Shown: positions 39,524-48,221, counted from the first letter of the stretch. The stretch: 61,851 bases of DNA from a virus (IMGVR_UViG_3300033182_001489:1-61851); one strand, 5' to 3'. The notes: generated from the letters alone by a model not told the origin. Numbers and translations are program-made.

Positions 39524-40378
39524 TTAATAAGAAATCCCATTTAAAAGTTTTTCTAGATAATATATATTAGTAATATAAGACTTATAGGTAAAGGTTGCTT
39601 CCAATTCTTCATGTATTGATCCAGTCTGATTATAATCTACAAGCTTAGCCTTTCTTACAAAAAATGTTCTAATCGCATCTCCTGTTGCGCAATCTATAAA
39701 ATTAAAAAGCAGGTCCTGCTCAGTAGGGTTGCAGACAAAATCAAACAGATTTTTAGATTCATAATCGTCAACATGTATCGTAAATTGGCAATCTACTTGT
39801 ATAGGAAACTGAACAATATAATCGTGTGGTTGCAATTTTCCTAAAATGTTAACAACCTCCCTATCTATATTTATTGAAACCTCAAAAGATTGAATCCGAT
39901 TGCTCTCATGCCCCTCAACATTTAATATTATACTGCCAGGGCTTGCGATGATAATAGTGTCATCTCTTTCTTTTTTTCGCGCAGGAGTTGATCCTATATT
40001 GCCTCCTGCATTTCCAAAAGCGAGAATTGAAAAATCTAATGTTGGAATAGTGCCAACTGAGCACGCGCAGCGATAGTTAGTAAGCATTCCATCTGTAAAT
40101 TTAAAATGTTCACCATTATCATAATAGACTTCTCCTAAAATTTTCGTGCTATGAAATAATGAAATTATTGGGTCAGTCGGGGATACCATTAATCTCTCAA
40201 TGTCAAAAGTTGACTGCAGAGATTGCTCAACCACTCCCCCTAGAAATCCGCCGTCAAGCCCTACTGAATTGACATAAGTTTCAGGAGCCTCCCATCCAGC
40301 CGCGCAAGATTGCACACCCCTCAGTCTTTCTCCGTTAATATATACATTTTGAGTATCGTGCAGATGTCTTCCATACAT
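39524..40378 (-). CDS. Tail-tube-like protein 2
   Basis: A 284-residue beta-rich protein. Its C-terminal half aligns by eye with the 426-residue tube protein: IQSFEVSINIDREVVNILG here against IQNFTLDVPLARTALNRIG there, then FVCN against LLCN about 45 residues later. It also shares a final Cys motif. The gene follows a strong terminator (40393-40424) and has a T-run + GTGTATAAT box five bases before the ATG, so it is probably transcribed from its own late promoter. Likely a minor tail-tube or tube-end ring protein. Confidence 0.55.
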   Translation of the reverse strand: MYGRHLHDTQNVYINGERLRGVQSCAAGWEAPETYVNSVGLDGGFLGGVVEQSLQSTFDIERLMVSPTDPIISLFHSTKILGEVYYDNGEHFKFTDGMLTNYRCACSVGTIPTLDFSILAFGNAGGNIGSTPARKKERDDTIIIASPGSIILNVEGHESNRIQSFEVSINIDREVVNILGKLQPHDYIVQFPIQVDCQFTIHVDDYESKNLFDFVCNPTEQDLLFNFIDCATGDAIRTFFVRKAKLVDYNQTGSIHEELEATFTYKSYITNIYYLEKLLNGISY

Positions 40379-40383
40379 GCATT

Positions 40384-40399
40384 ATTATACACAAAAAAA
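40384..40399 (-). promoter_or_regulatory. Candidate late promoter (TTTTTTT-GTGTATAAT)
   Basis: On the minus strand a run of seven T is followed directly by GTGTATAAT, then five bases (AATGC), then the ATG of the gene at 40378. No -35 TTGACA-like box is present at the usual distance; that position is filled by the terminator stem. The same arrangement precedes 39504, 48415, 50478, 56288 and 57660. A T4-style late promoter used by the phage sigma factor is the inference. Confidence 0.45.
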
Positions 40400-40424
40400 C
40401 CCCCGCTTTCCAGCGGGGGTTTTT
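40393..40424 (-). terminator. Strong intrinsic terminator after major tail-tube gene (bidirectional)
   Basis: A 13-bp stem with a four-base loop: AAAAACCCCCGCT at 40395-40407, loop 40408-40411, AGCGGGGGTTTTT at 40412-40424, with A/T runs on both sides so it can act in either direction. On the minus strand it ends transcription of the tube gene that stops at 40447. Placing a terminator here suits a very abundant protein whose mRNA should be uncoupled from the genes after it. Confidence 0.9.
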
Positions 40425-40446
40425 AATTGAATCCTTAACGCGTTTC

Positions 40447-41727
40447 TCAGCCTGCTCCTTCAACGGTTTGTGGATAGTCAGTATCCTGACCGTATACTTT
40501 TGGATTACTTCCAATAGCGTAGTCACTAGTACTCGTGCCCCACATATAGAGACCGTTTCCAGTTCCGTTTGCTCCACTTTGCTGACAAGTAAAGACCAGA
40601 TCCACAGTCTTATTGTCTCCAATTGAAGCCGCGAAGTTTTGACTATCAAGCTGACAACCCTTGAGCAAGTATTCTTGCACAATTTCAGTGCCGCCATTAG
40701 CGTCATCTCCAGCACATGGCTCACGAAGAGTGATACGGATGTTTCTCAACAGATCATTATTACAAAGAAGATCATTGAGTGTACCATCAGCAATATCAGC
40801 CATTAATGCACTAACACTTAGCGTAATATTTACTGGAGTATCCATTTCTCTTGCATATGGATAAACACTACCAATACGATTCAACGCAGTTCTTGCCAAA
40901 GGCACGTCAAGCGTAAAGTTTTGGATATGCGACGCAGCATTTCCTTCAAGATACGCACCACCCATTTGAGAAACTTCTCCACTTGGGTTTGCTGCATCTG
41001 AAGGACCAGGATTACCTGCATCATTAAAGTTGATTGTGATATCTCCAGGACGCACACAAGCTACATCATAGTTACCAGATTTAGTTCCAGTATCAGAAGC
41101 CTGAGGAAAACTTGCTAGATTTGAAACGTTAGTTCCGACTGTATTATGAGGAACTAACAACTGTCCAGTTTTATTATTAACTGCGGGATTCTTAATATTT
41201 CGCCCAGATCCCTGGAATATAATATTTGAAGCTTCAACAGAAACAGAACAACTTGGAATATCTCCTACTGCAGCTTCAAGACTATAACTAGTAACAGTAC
41301 CGTTACCTATGCCAATAACACCTTCTTGAGTTCCTGCAGACCCTGCAGCTAAATCGTCTCCAGCTTCACTAACAGCAATATAGTAGTTCTTTTCATCTTC
41401 TGTTCCAGTCATGAAACCAGAAATTGCTTGCTTAAGGTTAGATACATTACTTGAACGATCTGTAGTCAAGGTGAATCCAAGCAAGTCTTCATTTCTTCCG
41501 CCGTGAGCATAGTAACTAAAGTCTAGACTTACTGTGGGAGGTTCGATAATTTTTCTTTCGATAGCAGACAATTGTCCGAACTCATTTACGTCTGTTCGAT
41601 TTAACTCGACTCCATGAGAAATGTCTTGTACGCGGAGAAGCTGATCAGTGTTAGACAATTGGTGGTGACCACTAGGTTCTTTAACAAATAAAGCTTCTGA
41701 TTGATATATTACTCTGTTTCTTGCCAT
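40447..41727 (-). CDS. Major tail-tube protein
   Basis: A 426-residue beta-rich protein with Gly/Asn/Ser-rich loops, fitting a tail-tube subunit with inserted domains. It is the largest and first of three related genes. The conserved stretch QNFTLDVPLARTALNRIG (residues ~270-290) is matched in the second gene. The gene is followed by a strong terminator and precedes the chaperones and tape measure gene as expected. There is no clear Shine-Dalgarno sequence; the ATG is preceded by an A/T-rich stretch. Being larger than usual (150-250 residues) suggests decoration domains on the tube surface. The C-terminus ends VEGAG. Confidence 0.7.
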   Translation of the reverse strand: MARNRVIYQSEALFVKEPSGHHQLSNTDQLLRVQDISHGVELNRTDVNEFGQLSAIERKIIEPPTVSLDFSYYAHGGRNEDLLGFTLTTDRSSNVSNLKQAISGFMTGTEDEKNYYIAVSEAGDDLAAGSAGTQEGVIGIGNGTVTSYSLEAAVGDIPSCSVSVEASNIIFQGSGRNIKNPAVNNKTGQLLVPHNTVGTNVSNLASFPQASDTGTKSGNYDVACVRPGDITINFNDAGNPGPSDAANPSGEVSQMGGAYLEGNAASHIQNFTLDVPLARTALNRIGSVYPYAREMDTPVNITLSVSALMADIADGTLNDLLCNNDLLRNIRITLREPCAGDDANGGTEIVQEYLLKGCQLDSQNFAASIGDNKTVDLVFTCQQSGANGTGNGLYMWGTSTSDYAIGSNPKVYGQDTDYPQTVEGAG

Positions 41728-41810
41728 AATTTTAAAATTTAAATAAGGTTAAGGTTACCTTATATTACATAGGTAATTACAAAATGAGAACTTTTTTTTT
41801 ACTAATATAA

Positions 41811-42722
41811 TCAATAGCTATCCATTCGAGGCTTTCGGATAGATGATATCTCAAAATCCATAAAGCCAATCCTCAGTCCCTGAGGGATCTGGGTACCAGA
41901 TCTATCAAACAATTTTGAGACAATTACACGATCAATAAAAGCAGGAAATCGTGGGCCTTTCTTGGATTTAACAAATTCAGGATAACTATATGGAAAATTC
42001 TTAACATGGTAAAATTCTCCAAATGGAAAATCTTCAAACTCAATCAATTCAAATTGCGTTTTTTGTCTATCTCGAAATAAAGATAGTACTGCATCCAGGC
42101 TATAGTTACTGTCAGTAATTAGGACTACTCTAATTACTGTCCTAGTATCATCAACACCTCCCATTGCCCATGCTTCATTTGATGAAGAATTTAAACTAAT
42201 AAAAGCTGCAGGTAATGTATATTTTCTATCGCCAAGTTCAGCCTGCTGCTTTAAATAAGTAGGCTCTCCAGCAACATCACTCAATATAAAATCATTTTGA
42301 AGAAGTAATTGCTCTTCTGTTTCATTTGTAATGTATACATTAACCTCTTTTCTTTTAAAATGCCCGCTTATATGCTTGTCAATTAAATCCTGGCCTCCAG
42401 AATCTTTACCCTTAACCAAAACTCGACCTTCGTTATGATCAATCAATAAATTATGAACAGCATCTCCCTGCTCCACAAAAACATTATTAATATAAACACC
42501 AGACGGTTCAGAAATTCCGTTTGAAACGAGCTGTCTGTCAGAACAATAATATGCGTCATAATTTGTAGGAACATCTAGTCCTGCTCCATCTGGACCCCTA
42601 ACAACAACATCAAAATCTTGGCCATCAACAGGTTGAGAATAAGCTTCTGCTCTTCTGGTTAAAATGTCATCAAACCATAAATAAAAACTAGATTGCAATA
42701 GATGATCAAATTGCTCTTTCAT
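41811..42722 (-). CDS. Tail terminator/completion candidate
   Basis: A 303-residue mixed protein, not recognised by motif. The N-terminus (FDHLLQSSFYLWFDDILT) is helical, the rest is beta-rich, and the end has a RIGFMDFEISSIRKP stretch. It sits between the gp10-like neck protein and the major tail-tube gene, where tail terminators lie in siphoviruses. Its ATG overlaps the stop of the neck gene (four bases, ATGA). An 83-base AT-rich gap separates it from the tube gene upstream of which... on the minus strand it is read before the tube gene. Role inferred from order only. Confidence 0.4.
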   Translation of the reverse strand: MKEQFDHLLQSSFYLWFDDILTRRAEAYSQPVDGQDFDVVVRGPDGAGLDVPTNYDAYYCSDRQLVSNGISEPSGVYINNVFVEQGDAVHNLLIDHNEGRVLVKGKDSGGQDLIDKHISGHFKRKEVNVYITNETEEQLLLQNDFILSDVAGEPTYLKQQAELGDRKYTLPAAFISLNSSSNEAWAMGGVDDTRTVIRVVLITDSNYSLDAVLSLFRDRQKTQFELIEFEDFPFGEFYHVKNFPYSYPEFVKSKKGPRFPAFIDRVIVSKLFDRSGTQIPQGLRIGFMDFEISSIRKPRMDSY

Positions 42723-43303
42723 TTAATATCTAATGTTGACGTTAAATTTTTAATTAAATTTCCAATTATTTGGGTCATATATGGAGTGCCAGACATATCT
42801 GAACTCCTAACCGTTCCTTTAACTTGGATAGCTTTTCCAGAGCGACTTGCTTGGGAATCTTTTACAAGGTATTGTCCCAGGCCAGATATCCCTGTTTCGA
42901 TTTCTTTTGCCCAGCTCCTACCAGGCGCCCAAGGCATTGGGGTCAATGCTTCAATTTCAGACATAGAGGGAATATCTATATTAAAAACAATCTCAATCAA
43001 GGACTGGGACGACTTAACGAACTTAACCTTAAGAGAAGATATTAATAAAGCCCTGAGCGCATTAGTTGGCTTATCTCCCGAATCAAAACCAATGAATGAA
43101 AATAGGCTTCCTCCTCCAGGAAAAGACGATCCAGAATTACTTTTTAAATCACGAGTTACAGAATGTGAGTCAAATTCAGAAAGCATTTTTTGTTTTACTT
43201 TTTTAACATCGCTGCGAATTTTTTGCTCAATCCTTTTTCTAAACTTTAATGAATATTGTTGAGCAATCTCCCTCCTCAAGCCTTTCATATTAATTTGCGC
43301 CAT
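42719..43303 (-). CDS. Neck / tail-completion protein (HK97 gp10-like position)
   Basis: A 194-residue protein. A basic helical N-terminus is followed by a domain with the stretch PMPWAPGRSWAKEIETGISG and a GLGQYLV stretch, resembling the tail-completion proteins of the HK97 gp10 group in size, charge and place. A good ribosome site (AAGGAAGG, 43311-43318) precedes ATG 43303. It follows the 150-residue neck gene by two bases. Likely bridges head and tail; assignment is moderate. Confidence 0.45.
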   Translation of the reverse strand: MAQINMKGLRREIAQQYSLKFRKRIEQKIRSDVKKVKQKMLSEFDSHSVTRDLKSNSGSSFPGGGSLFSFIGFDSGDKPTNALRALLISSLKVKFVKSSQSLIEIVFNIDIPSMSEIEALTPMPWAPGRSWAKEIETGISGLGQYLVKDSQASRSGKAIQVKGTVRSSDMSGTPYMTQIIGNLIKNLTSTLDIK

Positions 43304-43305
43304 TC

Positions 43306-43758
43306 TTAATCCTTCCTTCTTAAATATAGAACGTGATAGTGAGGAGCAAATGGTCCAGTTTTGCCCGAATCACTCATTAGCTCATACAATTGATTGTCAA
43401 TTTCTAATTTAGATGAAGACTTGATATGTAAGTAACCATCGTTATCAATTTTCAACCTAACAGATCCATCGGGTAAAGATAAATTAACTTGAGCACTTGT
43501 GCCAGATAATCTATTATGCTCAGTTGTTGTAATATAATTTATTCTTGCCTTAGCTGTTATTTCTGTAAATTTCCCAAGGGTCTTTTGCTGACTTTTTAAT
43601 CTATTATACAATGCGTTATAAGTGCTTGTAGTGGTAGCTATAAATGTTTCAGTCTTTCTTTTAAATATTTTTATTTCCCTCGCGAACGTCTCATGAACAT
43701 CCTCAATGGCGCTTCGAATTTGTGTGCGCATTTCTTCTGGAACAAGATTTGTAGCCAT
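43306..43758 (-). CDS. Head-closure / neck candidate
   Basis: A 150-residue protein. An N-terminal helical half (to ~70) is followed by a beta half ending FAPHYHVLYLRRKD. The helix plus small beta-barrel layout and the place between connector and gp10-like genes fit a head-closure or neck ring protein. An AAGG ribosome site lies just before ATG 43758, which is one base from the stop of the upstream gene. Not recognised by family. Confidence 0.4.
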   Translation of the reverse strand: MATNLVPEEMRTQIRSAIEDVHETFAREIKIFKRKTETFIATTTSTYNALYNRLKSQQKTLGKFTEITAKARINYITTTEHNRLSGTSAQVNLSLPDGSVRLKIDNDGYLHIKSSSKLEIDNQLYELMSDSGKTGPFAPHYHVLYLRRKD

Positions 43759-43759
43759 T

Positions 43760-44344
43760 TTACCTTATTTGGCTAGGTTTTGCACCATGCATATTATATG
43801 CAGCAATCAAATCCTCCATTTGAGACCTGGAGTCGTTCATTAATTCTCTATACTGCTTAGCAAAATCATCAAGATCAATACGGGTGGTTGTTGCAGACGT
43901 AGTTGTTCCTCCTGTAGACGTTTTATATAAAGGCTCTCTTTTGATTGTGGTATCACCCTCTTGAATTTCAGTCCACTCACTCATTCCCACAAAATCAGAT
44001 GCAGAACTCGTTGAACTTGATCCAGAACTTCCTGTTGGAATTGTTATAGATTGGCCAGTGAGTATTTTTCTAGTCGACTTAGAATAATAATTCACCATAT
44101 GCATTTGAGTATATATTGCAGCCTCTTCATGGCCAAAAGAATATAAAGCGGTGTCGGGCACAGCAAAATATCCCGATACTGGGCAAAACTCAGTATGAAT
44201 TCTACTATTAAGCTTTCCTATATTTGCATCAAGCCATCCAGATATTCTAGTCTGATTTGACAGTGTAGGATCACCGTCATATTCGTTTTGATAAATTTCG
44301 TTCGCTAAGTCGCCAACTTTATAAGCTCCATCGATATTGTACAT
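43760..44344 (-). CDS. Head-tail connector (adaptor) candidate
   Basis: A 194-residue helical protein with N-terminal VGDLANEIYQNEY and SNQTRISGWLDANIGKLNSRI, a pattern typical of DNA-packaging adaptor proteins (helical bundles of the gp6/Ad1 kind). A Ser/Thr/Gly-rich linker (~100-118) follows, then a C-terminal helix. It is the second gene after the capsid, the usual place of the adaptor that sits under the portal. Confidence 0.5.
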   Translation of the reverse strand: MYNIDGAYKVGDLANEIYQNEYDGDPTLSNQTRISGWLDANIGKLNSRIHTEFCPVSGYFAVPDTALYSFGHEEAAIYTQMHMVNYYSKSTRKILTGQSITIPTGSSGSSSTSSASDFVGMSEWTEIQEGDTTIKREPLYKTSTGGTTTSATTTRIDLDDFAKQYRELMNDSRSQMEDLIAAYNMHGAKPSQIR

Positions 44345-44353
44345 TTTTTCGCA

Positions 44354-44749
44354 TTATTTTTTATTCCATATGGAATCAATTTGTTTTTGCAAGTTTGAAT
44401 CGGGAGTTTTTGCTTCATTTACTGGAATAGCTGCAACCCCCTTATCTTTACCTTTAGTATGTGCAGTAAAACCCTTTATTATTTTTTTCTTTAATAATGT
44501 CTTATTGCCGCTTGGAAATATTCCTGCCCCAACAGCAAGTTCTCGTAAATCAGTAAGATTCATTCCTTGAAGTTTTTGATCTAGCTCCTCTGCAGAGCTA
44601 ACTCCAAAAGGATTTTTTTTATTTAAACCCATTATCTCATTTATGTCATGAGCCAGCTTCACTTTAGCAGCTGCTTCAGATTCCTGAGATTCGTCTTTTC
44701 CGTGAATTTCTTCGATTTGTTTTGTTTTTCTTTTTTTTGAATTTGCCAT
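44354..44749 (-). CDS. SAP-domain protein next to capsid gene
   Basis: A 131-residue basic protein. Residues ~57-94 form a SAP/HeH-type helix-extension-helix: LDQKLQGMNLTDLRELAVGAG then PSGNKTLLKKKII. This fold binds DNA or, in phages, often appears in small head-associated proteins next to the capsid gene. The ends are charged and probably disordered. It has its own promoter (TTGACT-N16-TATAAT, 44767-44794) after the capsid terminator and a ribosome site AAAGGGG before ATG. Possible roles are a head-bound DNA-binding protein or a regulator of late genes. Confidence 0.6.
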   Translation of the reverse strand: MANSKKRKTKQIEEIHGKDESQESEAAAKVKLAHDINEIMGLNKKNPFGVSSAEELDQKLQGMNLTDLRELAVGAGIFPSGNKTLLKKKIIKGFTAHTKGKDKGVAAIPVNEAKTPDSNLQKQIDSIWNKK

Positions 44750-44766
44750 ATTACCCCTTTATATAT

Positions 44767-44794
44767 ATTATACTATGGTATACACAAAAGTCAA
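44767..44794 (-). promoter_or_regulatory. Sigma-70-like promoter before SAP gene
   Basis: On the minus strand TTGACT (44794-44789), 16 bases, then TATAAT (44772-44767), followed by a short leader with AAAGGGG and ATG at 44749. It lies just downstream of the capsid terminator and restarts transcription for the connector and tail genes. The spacer contains GTGTATACC, a partial match to the late motif. Confidence 0.7.
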
Positions 44795-44803
44795 TTCCTT
44801 GTG

Positions 44804-44839
44804 AAAAACAAAAGGGCCTGTCTTTCGACAGACCCTTTT
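44804..44839 (-). terminator. Intrinsic terminator after major capsid gene (GAAA tetraloop)
   Basis: On the minus strand: stem AAAAGGGTCTGTC, loop GAAA, stem GACAGGCCCTTTT, then a T-rich run (44808-44804). One stem position is a G-U pair in this direction but a C-A mismatch in the other, so the terminator is directed at minus-strand transcription. It sits 26 bases after the capsid stop codon. A pair of G runs (44842-44854, plus strand) lies between. Confidence 0.92.
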
Positions 44840-44865
44840 GCGGGGGGAGGGGGGAACAAAGAAAC

Positions 44866-45999
44866 CTAGATCTTGATTCCGTACAATGCACGGTTATCAA
44901 GAATTACTCGGCCTTCCTCCAAAGAACCGTAGTAACCAATCTTTCCTTGGCGAACGCTATACTGATCATCAACAGCAAGATTCATTTCAGAACCTGTTTC
45001 TGAATCAGTTGCAACAGCTCTCCAGAGAGAACTTACGGAAGCGTCAAGGCCAATCACTAACTGATCGGAAGAAGAGGTAAAGGAACTTACTGCCTTTTTA
45101 CTTCCTGCAGCAATAACCATTTGTTCGAACACATCATTAAACCTTTGGTCTTTTCCGAGCTCACTGAATTCTTGAAGGCGAATTCCAAAAAATTCTCCGA
45201 TGCCAGAGTTTCTCCAAAGGCTTTCGCGCATTGAATCAGTAGCAGCAATCGTAGAATCAGCTACGCCATTTCCACTACCTTTTTCAACCTTAACACCAGC
45301 AGAGGTGTTAACAGGATTGTAGGCGAGAGAGCGAAGGTCTTCTACAATTTCAGGAGAAACCAGCAAATCAGTTACTCCACGGCTACTTCCTCCATCTGGA
45401 GTTCCGCCGTACCAAGATTTATGAATTCTCTTGGAAAGAGTAATAAGCTTATTGAAATCTTCAAGCATGATTCTGCTATTGGCTGACTCATGAATATGAG
45501 AAACGCCATCAGTTTTTGCTTCAGACAAAGCGCCGAGAACAAGATTTGCTGAAGTAGCTTCTTGCTTGATCATGATTTCCTGAGCAAGACGAGTCATGCT
45601 TTTTCCGATAACATCCATTCGGGATTTAGAAGCATACCTCTTATCGAAGCTAATAGCACTATCAAGACGATAAGTTGTAAACTTCATTTCCGAATGAGTA
45701 GGTTGAACTTGGTTGGTAGGAAGACCACCTGCAAGAGATTGACTCCAGGTGTAAATGTAATCTTCGTCGGTCACATCATAGTAAAGATCCAAAGGAAAAC
45801 TAGGATTATCCTCAGAATTAAAGCTAAAGCTTTGAAACTTATTAGCAAGCGTAGGTGCTTGATTAACTACTTGAGCGAGTACGGGAGCAATAAATCTTGC
45901 TAAGGCTGCTTGAGCTTCATACGCAACATCTCTGTTGGAAGAAGCCATGGCTTTAACAAGTTCTACTTGTTCGTCTGTATGTTTAAGTGTAATTTCCAT
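44866..45999 (-). CDS. Major capsid protein (HK97 fold)
   Basis: A 377-residue protein of the length and feel of HK97-type capsid proteins. There is a short helical N-arm (residues 1-40), an E-loop-like beta region with FTTYRLDSAISFDKRYASKSRMDV (~105-130), a spine helix (MTRLAQEIMIKQEATSANLVLGAL, ~135-160), a TDLLVSPEIVEDLRSL stretch (P-domain to A-domain) and a final LDNRALYGIKI strand. It lies downstream of protease-scaffold and decoration genes. It has the best ribosome site in the window (AAGGAG at 46010-46015, ten bases from ATG) and a dedicated terminator, both expected for the most abundant protein. Confidence 0.85.
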   Translation of the reverse strand: MEITLKHTDEQVELVKAMASSNRDVAYEAQAALARFIAPVLAQVVNQAPTLANKFQSFSFNSEDNPSFPLDLYYDVTDEDYIYTWSQSLAGGLPTNQVQPTHSEMKFTTYRLDSAISFDKRYASKSRMDVIGKSMTRLAQEIMIKQEATSANLVLGALSEAKTDGVSHIHESANSRIMLEDFNKLITLSKRIHKSWYGGTPDGGSSRGVTDLLVSPEIVEDLRSLAYNPVNTSAGVKVEKGSGNGVADSTIAATDSMRESLWRNSGIGEFFGIRLQEFSELGKDQRFNDVFEQMVIAAGSKKAVSSFTSSSDQLVIGLDASVSSLWRAVATDSETGSEMNLAVDDQYSVRQGKIGYYGSLEEGRVILDNRALYGIKI

Positions 46000-46009
46000 T
46001 TTTTTAAAT

Positions 46010-46015
46010 CTCCTT
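46010..46015 (-). promoter_or_regulatory. Strong ribosome binding site of capsid gene
   Basis: AAGGAG on the minus strand, ten bases before ATG 45999 and overlapping the stop codon of the decoration gene. Most other genes here have weak or no such site, so it probably drives high capsid yield and shows that the host ribosome does use Shine-Dalgarno pairing. Confidence 0.75.
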
Positions 46016-46652
46016 ATGTGGCCGTGTTGGCTCCAAATTCAAATTTTATGACTGCGTAATCTCCAACAAATTGATCGGGATTTCCGTTTTGCGAAGCGCG
46101 AGTTCCAGTAGCAAGAATCTTGCCCACAGAAGCTGCCGAAGTTGTCGCTTCACTCTCCAGCTTTCCAGCTACAGTGGTAGAAACTTTAACAGATTTATGC
46201 GCAGTGTTCAAAGAACTAAATGCGCTAGCGCCAAGAGTAAAAATTCCTCTTGTTGCGATTGGTACTGCTTCACCAGAAGTTACAGCAAAAAGCTCAGCTT
46301 TCTTTTGTGGATAACGCAGAAGATTTTCTCCGTTTTCGTCGTGAGTTAATGTTTGAGCCAGGGTAATTCCAAGCGCTTCAACACTACTAGTAGAAGCAGC
46401 TTCAACTTTCATTGGAGCTTCTGGATAGTAGTTTCTGGCGACATTTGGGTAATCCGAAGGTCCAAGCAAATCAGAGTTTGCAGAAAGACCGATCGGCTCA
46501 CCAATCTTGGGATTACCTGCTTTCACCTGAACGACCATGCCAGCATCACTATGTGTTTCCGAAGGCTTCGCGTTAACTTGTCCGTCGAAAGCAAACATAT
46601 TGATTACTTCATTTTCGTCGTATTGTCTGAATGGTAATATTCTAATAGCCAT
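46014..46652 (-). CDS. Capsid decoration/stabilisation protein candidate
   Basis: A 212-residue Ala/Thr/Ser-rich protein between the scaffold and the capsid genes. The N-terminus has a NVINMFAFDGQV-like strand, and the middle reads as a small beta-barrel (ITLAQTLTHDENGENL, GEAVPIATRGIFTLG), a pattern common to lambda gpD-like or other decoration proteins. The position fits. No clear Shine-Dalgarno site; the ATG is preceded by A-rich sequence. Confidence 0.5.
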   Translation of the reverse strand: MAIRILPFRQYDENEVINMFAFDGQVNAKPSETHSDAGMVVQVKAGNPKIGEPIGLSANSDLLGPSDYPNVARNYYPEAPMKVEAASTSSVEALGITLAQTLTHDENGENLLRYPQKKAELFAVTSGEAVPIATRGIFTLGASAFSSLNTAHKSVKVSTTVAGKLESEATTSAASVGKILATGTRASQNGNPDQFVGDYAVIKFEFGANTAT

Positions 46653-46676
46653 AGTAGTTTTCTTTGTTTATATAAA

Positions 46677-48221
46677 TTAGTATTTAATTGATACATTTTC
46701 TGCCGAAAATGCTTTTTCAAATTTTTCAGTTAGAGATTCTTCTTCAACCGATTCAGAATTATTATTCGGAATAGCTTCTTCAGATTCTTCTACGTTTTCA
46801 AGAGCGGCATCAACAACTTCTGCAGAATCTTCAGGTTGATTTTCTCCCAAGCGCCTTTGAACTTCTTCGGCAATTTTTGCCTCAAGCTCTTCAGCCTGCT
46901 TTTGAATGAACTCTTTATTTTTATGCGCCCAAATTTTTGCGAACTTTTCTTTATATTCTGCAAAAGCTTCATCAGCGATGTCTACAGAATTTAACTCGGA
47001 AGCAATTATTTTAAGATCATCTTCACTCAAATCATACTCATTAGAGAGTGATTCCATACGAGCATTAAATGCATCTTGAAAATCCCTTTCGGCATTTTCT
47101 TTTTGAATTTGTTCCAGTTGTTCTTGAGCATTTTTAAATTCAACATTCAATGCATCATATTTTTCAGCAATTTCAGCTTGAGCACTCTCAAGTTCTTTAG
47201 CCTTTGATTCGGCTTCTTCAACTTGCGACTTCCATTCTGAAGACTTTTCAATGATTACATCGTTGACGAGTTTAGTAATGCTTGCCACAGCTTCCTCCGA
47301 AAAGTCGTTTGCACGACGTTTTTCTTCAAGAAGGGATTCCAAGCCAGTTATTAATTTTTCAGTGTCCATATTATCTAAAATATTTTCTTTGTTTTGAATT
47401 ACATTGTTTTTATCTGTATGAGAACTTTTATTTTTAATTTTGTTCAAAAATGCGTCATTTGATAGTGTATTTGTTTTTTCTGCATCGTCTTGCTCGACAA
47501 CGACAACGCCCTTAACATCAGCTGCGGGCTTGGTTGTAAATGCAACGCCAAGAGGGAAAACTTCACCTATTACAAGTCGATGAACAGGTCTACCATCTTC
47601 CAGTTTTCCAGTACCTCCAAAAGAGACTAAATTATCTTTTAGCTCTTCAGCTTCTTGTCCGTAAACAACTTCACATTCTTTTAAATCTTTAGACCCAATT
47701 GCAACTGCGAATTCATTGAATCCAAGTTCCCAGCTCGTAGACACAACAGTCGAAAGTTCGCCGTCTTCAGTTTCTGAAGATTCCAGCATGTTTGAGAACT
47801 CTGGGCTTGCATTCTTATATACTACCGCAGCTAATGATATATTATAGGGGTCTTTAGTAGAAAGAGCTTGTTCGTCGGACATTATCTGACTATCTCCAAA
47901 AGATGAAAATCCAGAAGATACAATATGACCAACAACTTGATCTCTTTTATGCTCAATATTAGTAGGCTTGTGTATAAAAAAGTCTTTAATGGAAACAGCG
48001 GTATTAGAATCTATACCATCTCCATTTTTATTAAATTTATTAACTACCGCTGCATTAAAAGCAACACCAAGCAAATCTATATTTCTATTTAAATTAATAT
48101 CAGAAGGAATTAAAGGCTTTAAATTATCCAACGAAGCTTGGGAGATTTGCTCTGGAGCAACAGGTGCTGCAGAAGCTACAACTTCTATTTCAAAAGAAGC
48201 CTTATATTTATATTCATTCAT
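46677..48221 (-). CDS. Prohead protease-scaffold fusion
   Basis: A 514-residue two-part protein. Residues ~40-235 look like a prohead maturation protease: TNIEHKRDQVVGHI gives a candidate catalytic His91, and the VVSTSWELGF strand supplies candidate serines 161/163. Residues ~285-455 are a long Glu/Lys/Ala coiled coil, then an acidic tail, typical of scaffold. The fused arrangement is like lambda gpC/Nu3. An in-frame ATG at 47369 (MDTEKLITGLESLLEEKRR) preceded by TAGATAAT could yield scaffold alone. It starts with an ATGA overlap on the 65-residue gene upstream. Protease residues are assigned by eye. Confidence 0.7.
   Translation of the reverse strand: MNEYKYKASFEIEVVASAAPVAPEQISQASLDNLKPLIPSDINLNRNIDLLGVAFNAAVVNKFNKNGDGIDSNTAVSIKDFFIHKPTNIEHKRDQVVGHIVSSGFSSFGDSQIMSDEQALSTKDPYNISLAAVVYKNASPEFSNMLESSETEDGELSTVVSTSWELGFNEFAVAIGSKDLKECEVVYGQEAEELKDNLVSFGGTGKLEDGRPVHRLVIGEVFPLGVAFTTKPAADVKGVVVVEQDDAEKTNTLSNDAFLNKIKNKSSHTDKNNVIQNKENILDNMDTEKLITGLESLLEEKRRANDFSEEAVASITKLVNDVIIEKSSEWKSQVEEAESKAKELESAQAEIAEKYDALNVEFKNAQEQLEQIQKENAERDFQDAFNARMESLSNEYDLSEDDLKIIASELNSVDIADEAFAEYKEKFAKIWAHKNKEFIQKQAEELEAKIAEEVQRRLGENQPEDSAEVVDAALENVEESEEAIPNNNSESVEEESLTEKFEKAFSAENVSIKY

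Noticed and set aside
40335-40724. 129-residue minus-strand open frame
   Set aside because: It overlaps the major tail-tube gene end, the strong terminator and the next gene start, so it cannot be a real gene.
42702-43262. 186-residue plus-strand open frame
   Set aside because: Antisense to the neck protein, which has a good ribosome site and coupled neighbours.
44841-44855. G-quadruplex after the capsid gene
   Set aside because: Only two G runs (6 and 6) separated by one A; it is short of the usual four-tract requirement, although the runs could be split into G3 blocks. Left as a curiosity.
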